Of a DNA stretch of 64,000 bases, positions 46,038-56,390 are shown one piece after another. The notes under the pieces were generated by a model. The model made no database searches and was not told the DNA's origin. It saw only the letters and a program-made list of their open reading frames with translations. The position numbers and the translations under genes are program-made. Where the stretch lies: contig NZ_JAUPEC010000022.1 in assembly GCF_030551755.1 (NCBI RefSeq), positions 1 through 64,000 on the forward strand, in the 5' to 3' direction. The DNA is from Pseudocolwellia sp. AS88 (lineage in GTDB: Bacteria; Pseudomonadota; Gammaproteobacteria; Enterobacterales; Alteromonadaceae). Numbering within the stretch: position 1 is the stretch's first letter; each line of letters starts with the position of its first letter.

Positions 46038-46355
46038 TTGGAAAATACTGCACTTAAAGCCTTTGTTATTGAAAAATTAGAAGACATGAAAGGCCGAGAT
46101 ATTACTGTTTTAGATATCTCAAAAAAATCAAGCTTTGCTGATTACATGATCGTATGTTCAGGCAACTCAAACAGACATGTTAAATCAATTGCTCAATCAG
46201 TTGCTATGGAATGTAGGGCCGAAGGTTTAGAACCTTTAGGTATCGAAGGTAATGATGTTGGCGAATGGGCACTTGTTGATTTAGGCGAAATTATTGTTCA
46301 TGTAATGACTGAGTCGACTCGCGACTTATATCAACTAGAACAATTATGGGAATAA
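46038..46355 (+). CDS. rsfS: Ribosomal silencing factor RsfS
   Basis: Binds ribosomal protein uL14 and blocks subunit joining when nutrients are short. The 105-residue protein has FVIEKLEDMKGRDITVLDI, ADYMIVCSGNSNRHVKSIAQ and GEWALVDLGEIIVHVM, typical of the family. The start is TTG with agaga upstream. rlmH follows after 11 bp. Confidence 0.96.
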   Translation: MENTALKAFVIEKLEDMKGRDITVLDISKKSSFADYMIVCSGNSNRHVKSIAQSVAMECRAEGLEPLGIEGNDVGEWALVDLGEIIVHVMTESTRDLYQLEQLWE

Positions 46356-46366
46356 TATAGTTTATT

Positions 46367-46837
46367 ATGCGTATTACCCTTTATGCGGTAGGCAACAAAA
46401 TGCCATCGTGGGTCACTGAAGGATTCAACGAATATTGTCGAAGATTCCCTCGTGATATGTCATTTCATTTAGTTGAAATTTCTCCCGGAAAAAGAGGGAA
46501 AAATGCAGACATTTCTCGAATTTTAGAAAAAGAAGGTGAGCTTACTTTAGCTGCTATCCCCAAAGGCAACAGAATTGTTACCCTTGAAGTAGAGGGCAAG
46601 CCTTGGACAACTCCTCAGTTAGCTCAACAACTTGAGCGTTGGCATCATGACAGCCGTGATGTTGCTTTACTTGTGGGTGGACCTGAAGGGTTAGCACCTG
46701 CTTGTATTCAAGCATCTGAACAAAAATGGTCTTTATCTCCTCTTACTTTACCTCATCCTATGGTAAGAATAGTTGTTGCTGAAAGTTTATATCGTGCGTG
46801 GAGCATTAATAACAATCATCCATACCACAGAGAATAA
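46367..46837 (+). CDS. rlmH: 23S rRNA (pseudouridine1915-N3)-methyltransferase
   Basis: A SPOUT methyltransferase that modifies pseudouridine 1915 in helix 69. The 156-residue protein matches the family throughout: [43 protein letters not shown] and the knot region [22 protein letters not shown]. mrdA starts five bases after the stop. Confidence 0.97.
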   Translation: MRITLYAVGNKMPSWVTEGFNEYCRRFPRDMSFHLVEISPGKRGKNADISRILEKEGELTLAAIPKGNRIVTLEVEGKPWTTPQLAQQLERWHHDSRDVALLVGGPEGLAPACIQASEQKWSLSPLTLPHPMVRIVVAESLYRAWSINNNHPYHRE

Positions 46838-46842
46838 CAACG

Positions 46843-48816
46843 GTGTCAGCACGTAAACGCATATCGATAAAAAATCACACTGCAGAAGCTAACTTATTTG
46901 CCCGAAGAGTATTAATTGCTTTTATTGGGGTGGTAATTATGTTGCTGATTTTATTTAATAATATCTATAACTTAGAAGTAGAGTCTTACGATAAGTATAA
47001 AACCAAATCAAATTCAAACCGCATAAAGGTGCTTCCTGTAGCCCCCAACCGTGGTCTAATATACGATAGAAACGGTGTACTTTTAGCTGAAAACAAACCT
47101 ATTTACAGCTTAGAAGTGATCCCTGAAGATGTTAAAGATATTAAAGAGCAACTTTCAGCAGTTAGTGATTTATTAGATATAAGTGAAGAGAAACAAGAAA
47201 AAGTACTTAAATCTTTACGCAGTAAACGTCGATTCAAACCTATTGAAATACATTCAAGATTAAGCGACCAACAAGTTGCTATTTTCTCTGTGCATCAACA
47301 TAAATTCCCTGGTTTTTTTATTGATGCTCGTTTAAAACGTTATTACCCTTTTGCTGACTTAACCACCCACTCAGTTGGTTACGTTGCCCGGATCAATCAA
47401 AGAGATAACATAAAACTTGAAGACAAAGGCATAGCAGACAACTACAAAGCTACACGTAATATAGGTAAGTTAGGATTAGAAAAGTATTATGAAGAAATGC
47501 TCCATGGCAGCATTGGGCATCAAGAAGTAGAAATAAACAACCAAGGTCGGATCATCAGAACCTTAAACTTTACTCCTCCAATACCAGGTAAAGATCTGAC
47601 ATTAAGTTTAGATATTGAATTACAAATGATCGCCAAGCGAGCCTTGTCAGGTAACAGAGGCTCAGTTGTTGTAATGGACCCACGTACCGGTGAAATACTA
47701 GCGATGTACTCAAATCCAAGTTATGACGGTAACTTGTTTGTTCATGGTATTAGCACTAAAAACTATAATAAATTAAGAAACTCTAAAGACTTGCCTTTTA
47801 TTAATCGAAGTACTCAAGGTCTATTTCCTCCAGCTTCAACCATTAAACCTCTTATTGCTCTAACGGGTTTAGAAGAAAAAATGATCACTCCTGAATTTGA
47901 GATTTATGATCCAGGGTTTTATCAGTTAAAAGGTGTTGATACCAAAAGACGTGACTGGAAAAAATGGGGTCATGGCATGGTTAACTTAACTAAATCTTTA
48001 GAGCAATCTTGTAACATCTATTATTATGATCTGGCATTTAAGCTTGGCATAACACGCATCAGTACTATGATGGAAAAATTTGGTTTTGGTGAATACAGTG
48101 GTATCGACATTCATGAAGAGCGTAGCGGAACTATGCCCAGCGTTGAATGGAAAAGAGCACGATATAATCAACAATGGTATACCGGCGAAACCTTATCTGT
48201 AGGCATAGGACAAAGTTACTGGACAGTTACTCCTATTCAGCTAGTTAACTCGATCAGTATACTTGTTAATAAAGGTGAGATAAGAATTCCTCATTTATTA
48301 AAATCAACCACTGAGACAATTAATACAATAGTTAACAACAAGGTAGAAACTGAAACCATGACTACCGATATTGTTTATGAAGACAAACCACCAATCGTAA
48401 TAAGTGAACCTAAAAACTGGGATTATGTGCTTGATGGCTTGCATAACACAGTACAAAAACGTGGTGCCACAGGTTATAACGCCTTTAAAGGAAGTACTTA
48501 TGATGCAGCAGGTAAAACAGGCTCAGCGCAAGTAGCTAACATCAAACAAGATGAAAAATATGATGCAGCAACCACCAGTGAAAACCAACGAGATAATGCC
48601 ATGTTTATTGCATTTGCTCCTTATGAAGCGCCAGAAATAGTGGTTGCCGTTGCAATAGAAAACGTGGCTAAAGGTGGCGGCGCAAGTAATGCTGCACCGG
48701 TAGCACGACAAATAATGGATCAATACTTTGGTGATAGAGTTATTGTCAGCAAAGACTCTAGCCGTCATCCACACCATAAAAATGTTTATGGTGAAAAACA
48801 TCTGAGTGTACATTAG
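46843..48816 (+). CDS. mrdA: Penicillin-binding protein 2 (peptidoglycan transpeptidase)
   Basis: Elongation-specific transpeptidase of the cell-wall rod complex. The 657-residue protein has one N-terminal membrane anchor (about 22-45), a dimerisation domain with VAPNRGLIYDRNG, and the transpeptidase domain with the active serine in PPASTIKP, SCN-type QSCNIYYYDL, and KTGSAQ. The start is GTG. Its stop overlaps the rodA start. Confidence 0.97.
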   Translation: MSARKRISIKNHTAEANLFARRVLIAFIGVVIMLLILFNNIYNLEVESYDKYKTKSNSNRIKVLPVAPNRGLIYDRNGVLLAENKPIYSLEVIPEDVKDIKEQLSAVSDLLDISEEKQEKVLKSLRSKRRFKPIEIHSRLSDQQVAIFSVHQHKFPGFFIDARLKRYYPFADLTTHSVGYVARINQRDNIKLEDKGIADNYKATRNIGKLGLEKYYEEMLHGSIGHQEVEINNQGRIIRTLNFTPPIPGKDLTLSLDIELQMIAKRALSGNRGSVVVMDPRTGEILAMYSNPSYDGNLFVHGISTKNYNKLRNSKDLPFINRSTQGLFPPASTIKPLIALTGLEEKMITPEFEIYDPGFYQLKGVDTKRRDWKKWGHGMVNLTKSLEQSCNIYYYDLAFKLGITRISTMMEKFGFGEYSGIDIHEERSGTMPSVEWKRARYNQQWYTGETLSVGIGQSYWTVTPIQLVNSISILVNKGEIRIPHLLKSTTETINTIVNNKVETETMTTDIVYEDKPPIVISEPKNWDYVLDGLHNTVQKRGATGYNAFKGSTYDAAGKTGSAQVANIKQDEKYDAATTSENQRDNAMFIAFAPYEAPEIVVAVAIENVAKGGGASNAAPVARQIMDQYFGDRVIVSKDSSRHPHHKNVYGEKHLSVH

Positions 48817-49931
48817 TGAGAACTTCAGGCCAAGATCATCAAAAACAACGAACAATTCTGCAACGAATACATATAGATATTCCATTACTTATTGGTATTT
48901 TAAGCCTAATGATTTTAGGGCTTTTTGTTGTTTACAGTGCTGGTGGACAAGAATTCGGCATCGTTATTAGGCAATCTATTCGCTTAGGTATTGCTTTAGT
49001 TGTTATGTTTGCCGTAGCACAAATCCCCCCCATGGCTTATCAAAAATGGGCTGTAGCTATGTTTATAGTCGGCTTGTTGATGCTTATCTGTGTTCTTCTC
49101 TTTGGTCATGTAGGTAAAGGAGCGCAGCGTTGGTTAGATTTAGGTTTTATGAAGTTTCAACCCTCTGAGGTTATGAAGCTTGTAGTACCTATTACTATTG
49201 CATGGTTTTTAAGCCAGTACGACTTACCTGCAAAAATATCTCATATTGTTATCGCATTCATCTTAGTATTATTACCAACATTACTTATTGCGAAACAACC
49301 TGACTTAGGTACATCTTTACTTATCGCAAGCTCTGGAATTTTTGTTATATTTTTAGCAGGAGCAAGCTTAAGACTAATAGGTGTTTGTGTAGGTTTAGCC
49401 TCCGCTTTTGCCCCTATATTATGGTTTTTCTTGATGCAAGATTACCAAAAACAACGTGTACTCACTTTTTTAAATCCAGAGCAAGATCCATTAGGTTCGG
49501 GTTACCATATAATTCAATCTAAAATAGCTATCGGTTCTGGTGGTATTCATGGCAAAGGATGGTTGCAAGGCACACAATCTCAGCTTGAATTTTTACCAGA
49601 AAGACACACCGACTTTATTTTTGCTGTTTTCAGCGAAGAGTTTGGTTTAATTGGCGTATCTATTTTATTTGCCGTGTATTTAGCTATAGTAATACGTGGC
49701 CTTTATATTGCGATTAACGCGCAACAAGCATTTACAAAATTATTAGCGGGAAGTTTAACCCTCACCTTTTTTGTTTATGTATTTGTTAACATAGGAATGG
49801 TATCTGGTTTATTACCTGTTGTAGGTGTACCTCTCCCGTTAGTCAGTTATGGCGGTACATCTATGGTAACCTTGATGGCCGGTTTTGGAATGATAATGGC
49901 AATAAGTACAAATAAGCGAGTTCATGCCTAA
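48816..49931 (+). CDS. rodA: Rod-shape glycosyltransferase RodA
   Basis: A SEDS-family peptidoglycan polymerase that works with PBP2. The 371-residue protein has about ten membrane helices, with AKQPDLGTSLLI (catalytic aspartate region), GKGWLQGTQSQLEFLPERHTDFIFAVFSEEFG and PLVSYGGTSMVTLMAGFG. The start is GTG, overlapping the mrdA stop by one base. Confidence 0.97.
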   Translation: MRTSGQDHQKQRTILQRIHIDIPLLIGILSLMILGLFVVYSAGGQEFGIVIRQSIRLGIALVVMFAVAQIPPMAYQKWAVAMFIVGLLMLICVLLFGHVGKGAQRWLDLGFMKFQPSEVMKLVVPITIAWFLSQYDLPAKISHIVIAFILVLLPTLLIAKQPDLGTSLLIASSGIFVIFLAGASLRLIGVCVGLASAFAPILWFFLMQDYQKQRVLTFLNPEQDPLGSGYHIIQSKIAIGSGGIHGKGWLQGTQSQLEFLPERHTDFIFAVFSEEFGLIGVSILFAVYLAIVIRGLYIAINAQQAFTKLLAGSLTLTFFVYVFVNIGMVSGLLPVVGVPLPLVSYGGTSMVTLMAGFGMIMAISTNKRVHA

Positions 49932-49944
49932 AAGGAAGTAAATT

Positions 49945-50712
49945 GTGATAAAGAAAAGTAACTTTTTAGTATTACTCATTATATTGATTAGTGCATGTAG
50001 TTCTAATACAAGCAGGTACAAACAAAAACACGACAGCATACCTACTCGCATCCCAACATCTGCGGAACTTGTTGATGCAGTTCCAAAAGATGAACCTTAC
50101 AGTCGAGGCGGAAATAAAGACTATAACGTGCGTGGCAAAGACTACAGTGTTCTAAAGTCAGAAAGTAACTTTAAGCAAACCGGTATAGCCTCTTGGTATG
50201 GTAAAAAATTTCACGGCCATTTAACATCTAATGGTGAAATTTATGACATGTATAGCATGACAGCAGCTCACAAAAACTTACCCTTACCTACTTATGTAAA
50301 AGTCACTAATCACCTAAATAAAAAGTCAGTTATTGTGCGTGTAAATGATCGAGGTCCTTTCCATGAGAACCGAATTATCGATTTATCCTACAGCGCAGCA
50401 TTCAAGTTAGATATGCTAAAAAAAGGCACAGCAATAGTTACCATTGAAGCCATAAATACAGATAAAGAAATTGAACGAGAATTATCTCCTATTGGTTACA
50501 TACAAGTTTTTGCTACACAGCACCAACATATTGCAAATCAAACAGCAAACACCTTAAAAACTAAATACCCTTATGAAGTAAGCACGCCTTATGAAAATAA
50601 CATATATCGCGTAAAGCTCGGACCATTCATCAATCAAATGAAACTTGAAGAAGCTTTACTTAAAGTTAAACAAGATGGTTACCCAAAAGCCTTCAAAAGT
50701 TATATAAAATAA
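49945..50712 (+). CDS. rlpA: Septal-ring lytic transglycosylase-type lipoprotein RlpA
   Basis: The 255-residue protein starts at GTG with AAAGGAAG upstream, has a lipobox (LISAC near 13-17), the double-psi barrel domain with GIASWYGKKFHGHLTSNGE, YVKVTNHLNKKSVIVRVNDRGPFHENRIIDLSYSAA, and a C-terminal SPOR domain (IGYIQVFATQHQHIANQTA to LKVKQDGYPKAF) that binds septal denuded glycans. In Pseudomonas RlpA cuts such glycans. It follows rodA in the usual order. Confidence 0.95.
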   Translation: MIKKSNFLVLLIILISACSSNTSRYKQKHDSIPTRIPTSAELVDAVPKDEPYSRGGNKDYNVRGKDYSVLKSESNFKQTGIASWYGKKFHGHLTSNGEIYDMYSMTAAHKNLPLPTYVKVTNHLNKKSVIVRVNDRGPFHENRIIDLSYSAAFKLDMLKKGTAIVTIEAINTDKEIERELSPIGYIQVFATQHQHIANQTANTLKTKYPYEVSTPYENNIYRVKLGPFINQMKLEEALLKVKQDGYPKAFKSYIK

Positions 50713-51099
50713 ACACTTTTAGTATTTAATTAGAGGTCATGTTAACCATTTCCTCTTTACCACTAATTTATATAATATCGCTACCTTGTAGGATAATTAT
50801 CATTCTCATTTAAATTATTTGATTAAAATACACGAAAAGTAACAACTTCCGATTGGTTATGGCATAGCAATCAAAAATAAAAATGCTATACTGCAGAAAA
50901 ATATTGGCTTTTAAAATACCAATCACAATAACCAATTGAACATTTATACTTGTTTAAATGACCAACTACATCGTTATTTATTTAATAATTAGAATAACTA
51001 GTTATAACAATAAATGCCTTGTATTTGAGCATTTATACTTCGTATAAAATAGGTCAATTCATTAATGCGTTTGGTATAACAATAAAATATAGGAACATT
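50713..51099. other. Intergenic region between rlpA and dacA
   Basis: These 387 bp hold no supported gene. A Fur-box-like sequence lies at 50792-50810. The rest is AT-rich, and the dacA promoter should lie in its distal half. Confidence 0.5.
50792..50810. promoter_or_regulatory. Fur-box-like sequence upstream of dacA
   Basis: GATAATTATCATTCTCATT matches the 19-bp Fur consensus at about 13 positions and contains the gataattatc palindrome plus the attctcatt half typical of Fur sites. It is about 290 bp before dacA, and no iron gene is adjacent, so it may serve an unseen small RNA or be fortuitous. Confidence 0.35.
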
Positions 51100-52287
51100 A
51101 TGCTTATCTCTATGACGAAGAATTTGCTTTCGTCACGCGCAAAAATCTTCACTCTGCTTGGAACATTATCTCTCAGCGCAATTCCCGTAGTTCATGCAAA
51201 TAATATTATCCCTGCACCACCTTCAGTGAATGCAAAAGCACACATCCTTATTGATTACACAACAGGTAAAGTTATTGCGGAAGAAAATGCCGACAGCTTA
51301 CTAGCTCCAGCAAGTTTAACTAAAATGATGACAAGTTATATCATCGGTAAAGAATTAGCTTCAGGTAATATAAAAAATGAAGATAAAGTTACTATTAGTG
51401 AATTAGCTTGGGCAAAAAACTTTCCAGATTCATCTAAAATGTTTATTGAAGTAGGCACAGAAGTATCTGTTAGCTTATTAAACCAAGGTATTATTGTTGC
51501 TTCAGGTAATGATGCTTGTGTGGCTATGGCAGAACATGTTGCTGGTAGCGAAAGTGCATTTGCAGACTTAATGAATGCTCATGCTGAACAACTAGGTATG
51601 AACAGCAGTTATTTTGAAAACAGCCATGGTTTAGACAGCCACGAACATAAAACAACCGCTCGTGATATGGCAACTTTAGCTAAAGCACTTATTCGTGATG
51701 TACCTGAAGAATATAAACTATACAAACAAAAATCCTTTACCTACAACAACATCAAACAATATAACCGTAACAGTTTATTGTGGGATAAAAGTATGAATGT
51801 TGACGGTTTGAAAACCGGTCATACTTCGCAAGCAGGTTATAGCTTAGTCACTTCAGCTACCAAAGGCGACATGCGTTTAATTAGTGTAGTAATGGGAACT
51901 GATAGCGAAAGAGCGCGTAAAGTAGAAAGTAAAAAATTACTTAACTACGGATTTAGATTTTTTGAAACTTATACTCCTTACGCAGCCGGTGAGAAGTTTG
52001 TTACTAACCGCGTATGGATGGGCGATGTTCCAGAAGTAGATTTAGGTATTTTAGAAAGTACACCTATTACTATTCCACGTGGACAACGTAAAAACCTAGA
52101 AGCAAATTTTGAATTAAGCAAACAACTTACAGCGCCATTAAGCAAGGGCGAAATAGTAGGTAAAGTATTTCTTCAGCTTAATGGTGAAGACATAGCTGAA
52201 TACCCATTGGTAACACTACAAGAGATCAATGAAGGCGGTATGTTCAGTCGTTTGATGGATTACATTAAATTACAATTTGCTAATTAA
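51100..52287 (+). CDS. dacA: D-alanyl-D-alanine carboxypeptidase (PBP5/6 type)
   Basis: Trims the terminal D-Ala of peptidoglycan pentapeptides in the periplasm. I use ATG 51100, which has aggaac upstream and gives a signal peptide ending near PVVHA; the frame is open 27 codons further. The 395-residue protein has SLTK (active serine, in PASLTKMMTSYII), SGN in ASGNDACVAMAEH and KTG in GLKTGHTSQAGY, plus the PBP5 C-terminal domain and an amphipathic tail (GGMFSRLMDYIKLQFAN). Confidence 0.96.
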   Translation: MLISMTKNLLSSRAKIFTLLGTLSLSAIPVVHANNIIPAPPSVNAKAHILIDYTTGKVIAEENADSLLAPASLTKMMTSYIIGKELASGNIKNEDKVTISELAWAKNFPDSSKMFIEVGTEVSVSLLNQGIIVASGNDACVAMAEHVAGSESAFADLMNAHAEQLGMNSSYFENSHGLDSHEHKTTARDMATLAKALIRDVPEEYKLYKQKSFTYNNIKQYNRNSLLWDKSMNVDGLKTGHTSQAGYSLVTSATKGDMRLISVVMGTDSERARKVESKKLLNYGFRFFETYTPYAAGEKFVTNRVWMGDVPEVDLGILESTPITIPRGQRKNLEANFELSKQLTAPLSKGEIVGKVFLQLNGEDIAEYPLVTLQEINEGGMFSRLMDYIKLQFAN

Positions 52288-52322
52288 TCATTGAGCCTAT
52301 TAAATTAAAATAGCTTAAAATC

Positions 52323-52343
52323 AGGGATACTTAATGTATCCCT
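52323..52343 (+). terminator. Intrinsic terminator after dacA
   Basis: An 8-bp stem (agggatac/gtatccct) with a five-base loop, followed by ttttatt. Confidence 0.85.
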
Positions 52344-52529
52344 TTTTATTACCTGTACTGCCTACAGCTTTAAACCATTCAAACAATTCTTTAATATGCA
52401 CCTCAATAAAAAGTAAATGAAAAAACTTATAAGATGGTATTAGCCCTACAGCCTAAATTAATGATAAAATATATTTATAACGTTAAAACATAAATCAATA
52501 TCCTTAACCCGATAGATCTAGGTAAAAAA

Positions 52530-52793
52530 ATGCAAACTAAGTTTGATGAATTATTAGAATTCCCTACCGTTTTAAACTTCAAAGTAATGGGTGTAGCTTG
52601 TGACGAGTTACCTGACCTTATTATTGGTGAGTTACAAAAACATACACCGGGTGATTATTCTCCAAAGATAAAGCCAAGTTCAAAAGGTAATTATCATTCA
52701 GTTTCTATTGCGGTAACCGTTACAAGCAAAGATCATATTGAAACCATTTATAAAACCTTAACAGCTATTGAAGAAGTACGCTACGTACTTTAA
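52530..52793 (+). CDS. ybeD: YbeD-family protein (DUF493)
   Basis: An 87-residue alpha/beta protein with MQTKFDELLEFPTVLNFKVMGVA and YHSVSIAVTVTSKDHIETIYKTL, matching E. coli YbeD in full. The fold is ACT-like; a role in lipoate metabolism is suggested only by its fixed place before lipB. About 75 bp separate it from lipB. Confidence 0.95.
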   Translation: MQTKFDELLEFPTVLNFKVMGVACDELPDLIIGELQKHTPGDYSPKIKPSSKGNYHSVSIAVTVTSKDHIETIYKTLTAIEEVRYVL

Positions 52794-52870
52794 TTACTCC
52801 CTTAAAAGCTGTGCGGTGTAATGTCACTTTTATTCTTTTATAATATTCCATATACATTAAAGGCCAATGT

Positions 52871-53530
52871 ATGAATGATACTTTGGTAGTTAGGCAACTA
52901 AACCAAGTCGATTACACAACTGTTTGGGAAGCAATGAAAAGCTTTACCGATAGCCGTAATGATGAAACTTTGGATGAAGTTTGGTTGGTTGAACACCCCG
53001 CTGTTTTTACACAAGGACAAGCAGGTAAAGAAGAACATCTACTCTGCCCTGGTAATATTCCAGTAGTGAAAGTAGATCGTGGTGGACAAGTAACTTACCA
53101 CGGACCAGGACAACAAGTACTCTATGTATTAGTTAATCTACGTAGGCGAAAAATGGGCGTTAGACAGCTTGTTACGCTTATTGAAACAGCCATCATTGAT
53201 TCACTCAATGATTATGGTATTACCGCATTAGCAAAAGCGGATGCCCCTGGTGTTTACATAGATAACAAAAAAGTTGCCTCTTTAGGTTTAAGAGTTCGAA
53301 AAGGATGTTCTTTTCATGGCTTAGCGCTAAACGTTAACATGGATTTATCACCTTTCTTATTAATTAATCCTTGTGGTTACGCAGGTTTAGAAATGGTTCA
53401 AACATCGACATTGAATGGACCAGAAAATATTTTAGAAGCAGGAGAGTCTTTAGTTAAACATATAAGCACTCTTTTAAATTCAAACACTATTGTTTATAAA
53501 ACAGGGTTGGAAACATTAAATGACAACTAA
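52871..53530 (+). CDS. lipB: Octanoyl-[acyl-carrier-protein]:protein octanoyltransferase
   Basis: Moves octanoate from ACP to the lipoyl domains of 2-oxoacid dehydrogenases. The 219-residue protein has [37 protein letters not shown], the lysine in [10 protein letters not shown], and [14 protein letters not shown] with the catalytic cysteine. The last 11 bases overlap lipA. Confidence 0.97.
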   Translation: MNDTLVVRQLNQVDYTTVWEAMKSFTDSRNDETLDEVWLVEHPAVFTQGQAGKEEHLLCPGNIPVVKVDRGGQVTYHGPGQQVLYVLVNLRRRKMGVRQLVTLIETAIIDSLNDYGITALAKADAPGVYIDNKKVASLGLRVRKGCSFHGLALNVNMDLSPFLLINPCGYAGLEMVQTSTLNGPENILEAGESLVKHISTLLNSNTIVYKTGLETLNDN

Positions 53531-54488
53531 ATCATCACGTATAGAAGCGGGTACTAAATTACGTGACGCCGAAAAAATGGCGCATATTCCAATTAAAGTC
53601 GTTACATCAGAAAGAGAAACCATGCTGCGTAAGCCTGAATGGTTACGTATTAAATTACCAAGAACGACAGACCGTATTGACGCGATAAAATCAGCTTTAC
53701 GTAAGCACGACTTACATTCTGTATGTGAAGAAGCATCATGTCCTAACCTGTCTGAATGCTTTAACCACGGTACAGCAACCTTTATGATTTTAGGTGATAT
53801 TTGTACACGTCGTTGTCCGTTCTGTGATGTAGGTCATGGTCGTCCTTTAGCTGTAAATCAAGACGAACCTAAAAAACTTGCACTTACATTAAAAGACATG
53901 GCATTAAAGTACGTTGTAATTACCTCTGTTGATAGAGATGATTTACGTGATGGCGGTGCTCAACAATTTGCTGAATGTATTAAAGAAATTAGCGTACATT
54001 CTCCGAATACTAAAGTTGAAATCTTAGTTCCAGATTTTCGTGGTCGTATGGACAAAGCATTAGAAATACTAAATGCTCACCCTCCTCATACATTTAACCA
54101 CAACATGGAAACAGCGCCACGTTTATATACAAAAGCTCGTCCAGGTGCTAATTACCAATGGTCATTAGATTTATTGAAGAAATTTGGCGAAGCTAATCCT
54201 ACTGTTCCTACTAAATCAGGCCTTATGGTTGGTTTAGGCGAAACTAACGAAGAAATATTAGAAGTAATGCGTGATTTACGTGCTCATGGTGTGACTATGC
54301 TTACCATTGGTCAATATCTACAACCAAGTAAGCATCACTTACCCGTTGAGCGTTACGTTCATCCTGACGACTTTGATATGTTCCAAAAAGAAGCAATGAA
54401 AATGGGTTTTGACCATGCAGCCTGTGGTCCACTGGTTCGCTCTTCGTACCATGCCGACAAACAAGCAGCTGGTGAAGAAGTTAAGTAA
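53520..54488 (+). CDS. lipA: Lipoyl synthase
   Basis: A radical-SAM enzyme that inserts two sulfur atoms into the protein-bound octanoyl group. The 322-residue protein shows both clusters: the auxiliary [12 protein letters not shown] and the radical-SAM CTRRCPFC, plus [18 protein letters not shown] and the C-terminal RSSYHAD. Its start lies inside the lipB 3' end. Confidence 0.98.
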   Translation: MTTKSSRIEAGTKLRDAEKMAHIPIKVVTSERETMLRKPEWLRIKLPRTTDRIDAIKSALRKHDLHSVCEEASCPNLSECFNHGTATFMILGDICTRRCPFCDVGHGRPLAVNQDEPKKLALTLKDMALKYVVITSVDRDDLRDGGAQQFAECIKEISVHSPNTKVEILVPDFRGRMDKALEILNAHPPHTFNHNMETAPRLYTKARPGANYQWSLDLLKKFGEANPTVPTKSGLMVGLGETNEEILEVMRDLRAHGVTMLTIGQYLQPSKHHLPVERYVHPDDFDMFQKEAMKMGFDHAACGPLVRSSYHADKQAAGEEVK

Positions 54489-54512
54489 CATTTACTTCTC
54501 TGAAAGCTTGAT

Positions 54513-54540
54513 AAAGGTGAACTAAATTTAGTTCACCTTT
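54513..54540. terminator. Terminator between lipA and norR (convergent)
   Basis: A 28-bp perfect palindrome (arms 54513-54526 and 54527-54540) followed on the plus strand by ttttatg. It would end lipA transcripts and may also stop norR transcripts from the other side. Confidence 0.85.
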
Positions 54541-54584
54541 TTTATGTCTGATATATGGCTAAAAGGTTTCGCTGGTTCTTATCT

Positions 54585-56171
54585 TTAACCTACTGTTTTT
54601 ATAATACTAATCCCTAAACGTTTAGCTAATCGGCTTAAATTGGCTCTATCTGTTCCTAATCGCTTAGCTGATAAACTCCAATTTCCTCCCTCTTCTGTTA
54701 GCACTTCTGTGATTAACTGTTTCTGAAACTCATCCACTTCATGTCTTAAATTTATGGCTGAATGAGCAATACGACTTGTGGGTACTGCAGCTCTTTGATG
54801 AGTTGTTATCTTATTATGAGAAAGTGCGTCATTTGATAACTCGTCACAATCATTCAGTGTTATTTTAACAATAGCTTTCTCTTTTTGTCTTGCAAAAGCT
54901 TTTAATGCGGCTCTACTCAACAAATGCTCTAATTCTCGAATGTTCCCAGGCCATTGATAACTTGATAAGTAGTCGAGTACTTCAGGCGATATTTTCAGTT
55001 GTTTAATACCTAATTTACGTTTTGTTTTCTCAATAAAAAAACCAGCTAGTAAAGCGATATCACCATCACGAACTCTTAAAGGCGGTACTTCAATAGGATA
55101 TACATTTAAACGATGAAACAGATCCGCTCTAAAAGTACCTTTTTCAACTTCATTTTGAAGATTACGATTAGTTGCCGCAATAATTCGAACATCAACGGTT
55201 ATTACTTTGTCTTGCCCTACTGCTTGTATCTCATTACTTTGAATAGCCCTGAGCAATTTACTTTGTGCAGCTAAAGGTAACTCACCCACTTCATCTAAAA
55301 ATAAGGTACCACCATCCGCAATCACAAATTTACCTGCCCGGTTCTTGTCGGCTCCCGTAAATGCGCCTTTAACATGTCCAAACAATTCACTTTCAATAAG
55401 ATTATCCGGCAAAGCTGCACAATTAACATAAACAATAGGCGAAGCTTTTCGCGAAGATTGTTGATGAATATCATGAGCAACAAGTTCTTTGCCTGAACCA
55501 CTTTCGCCTTGAATGAGCACATTGAATTGTGATGATGCTACTAAAGTGATTTCTTTTTTTAAAGCCAACATTTTTGCGCTTTGACCAATTAACTCGTTCT
55601 GCTCTGCAACCACGTTAGGTTGACTTAGAGCCGCAACAACTTGATTAGAATGATCAATATTTCGCTCTAGTTGCTCAAGAGTAAGGGCTGTATTTAAACT
55701 TACTGAAGCCATAGCAGTGATAACTTCTAGCGTTCTTTCGGGAATATCATCAAAAATATTAGGAATTAAACTGTCGAGTGTTAACACACCAATAAGCTGA
55801 TCTTCAAAGTGCAAAGGAATGCCCATACATGAATGAATAGGTAAATCACCATCTCGACCAATCAATAAACCATCATAAGGATCAGGTAATGAACAATCAC
55901 TTGGGAATCGAACAAACCTTTCTGATTGACAAATTTGGGCTAGGCGAGGATGTTCATCAATAACAAAACGACGTCCTAAAGTGTCTTTAGTTAGCCCCTG
56001 TAATGCTAACGGAACAAGGTTATCCCCCTTTACAGCTAACACAGCAACAGCTTCACATGTGATTGCTTTTCTTATGGTTGAAAGCAAGTTATCGAAACGA
56101 TCATTACTGGTTAAGCTTTTAGTTAAGTTTAGCGACAATTCAATTAATGCAGCGGAAGAAATTTCGTTCAT
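54585..56171 (-). CDS. norR: Nitric-oxide-responsive transcriptional regulator NorR
   Basis: A sigma-54 activator with a GAF domain that binds NO through a non-haem iron. From ATG 56171 (528 residues, aligned with the family start [20 protein letters not shown]) it has the GAF domain at 1-170, an AAA+ domain with Walker [23 protein letters not shown] and [13 protein letters not shown], and a C-terminal Fis-type helix-turn-helix ([19 protein letters not shown]). The frame is open 24 codons further upstream, but that part overlaps likely promoter DNA. Two NorR-type sites and a sigma-54-like promoter lie between it and the nnrS-hmp genes. Confidence 0.94.
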   Translation of the reverse strand: MNEISSAALIELSLNLTKSLTSNDRFDNLLSTIRKAITCEAVAVLAVKGDNLVPLALQGLTKDTLGRRFVIDEHPRLAQICQSERFVRFPSDCSLPDPYDGLLIGRDGDLPIHSCMGIPLHFEDQLIGVLTLDSLIPNIFDDIPERTLEVITAMASVSLNTALTLEQLERNIDHSNQVVAALSQPNVVAEQNELIGQSAKMLALKKEITLVASSQFNVLIQGESGSGKELVAHDIHQQSSRKASPIVYVNCAALPDNLIESELFGHVKGAFTGADKNRAGKFVIADGGTLFLDEVGELPLAAQSKLLRAIQSNEIQAVGQDKVITVDVRIIAATNRNLQNEVEKGTFRADLFHRLNVYPIEVPPLRVRDGDIALLAGFFIEKTKRKLGIKQLKISPEVLDYLSSYQWPGNIRELEHLLSRAALKAFARQKEKAIVKITLNDCDELSNDALSHNKITTHQRAAVPTSRIAHSAINLRHEVDEFQKQLITEVLTEEGGNWSLSAKRLGTDRANLSRLAKRLGISIIKTVG

Positions 56172-56220
56172 GTTATATCGTTTTTTCAATATTTTACTCA
56201 CCATGTCATATAAAAAAAAA

Positions 56221-56263
56221 GAAGTCAAAATGACTACGAACAATCATGAGTCATTTTGACTTC
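56221..56263. promoter_or_regulatory. Pair of NorR-type binding sites
   Basis: GTCAAAATGAC (56224-56234) and GTCATTTTGAC (56250-56260) both fit GTCA-N3-TGAC, within the known NorR pattern GT-N7-AC. They form a 15-bp inverted repeat (56221-56235 with 56249-56263) and are centred 26 bp apart, about 70-95 bp before the sigma-54-like promoter, as expected for an enhancer. Confidence 0.8.
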
Positions 56264-56314
56264 AACAGGAAATAAAAAACACTAAACAACTGATATAAAA
56301 ACAGTTAACAAACA

Positions 56315-56329
56315 TGGCCTGAGTCTTGA
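56315..56329 (+). promoter_or_regulatory. Sigma-54 (-24/-12) promoter of the NO-response genes
   Basis: TGGC (56315-56318) and TTGA (56326-56329) are 7 bp apart, one base off the TGGC-N7-TTGC consensus. Transcription would start near 56341, about 50 bp before the first gene. NorR is a sigma-54 activator, so the arrangement is coherent. Confidence 0.65.
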
Positions 56330-56390
56330 TATAACTAAATATATAAATAATTTATTACTGCATTCTAAGTATAAAATAACGAGGTGTTAA

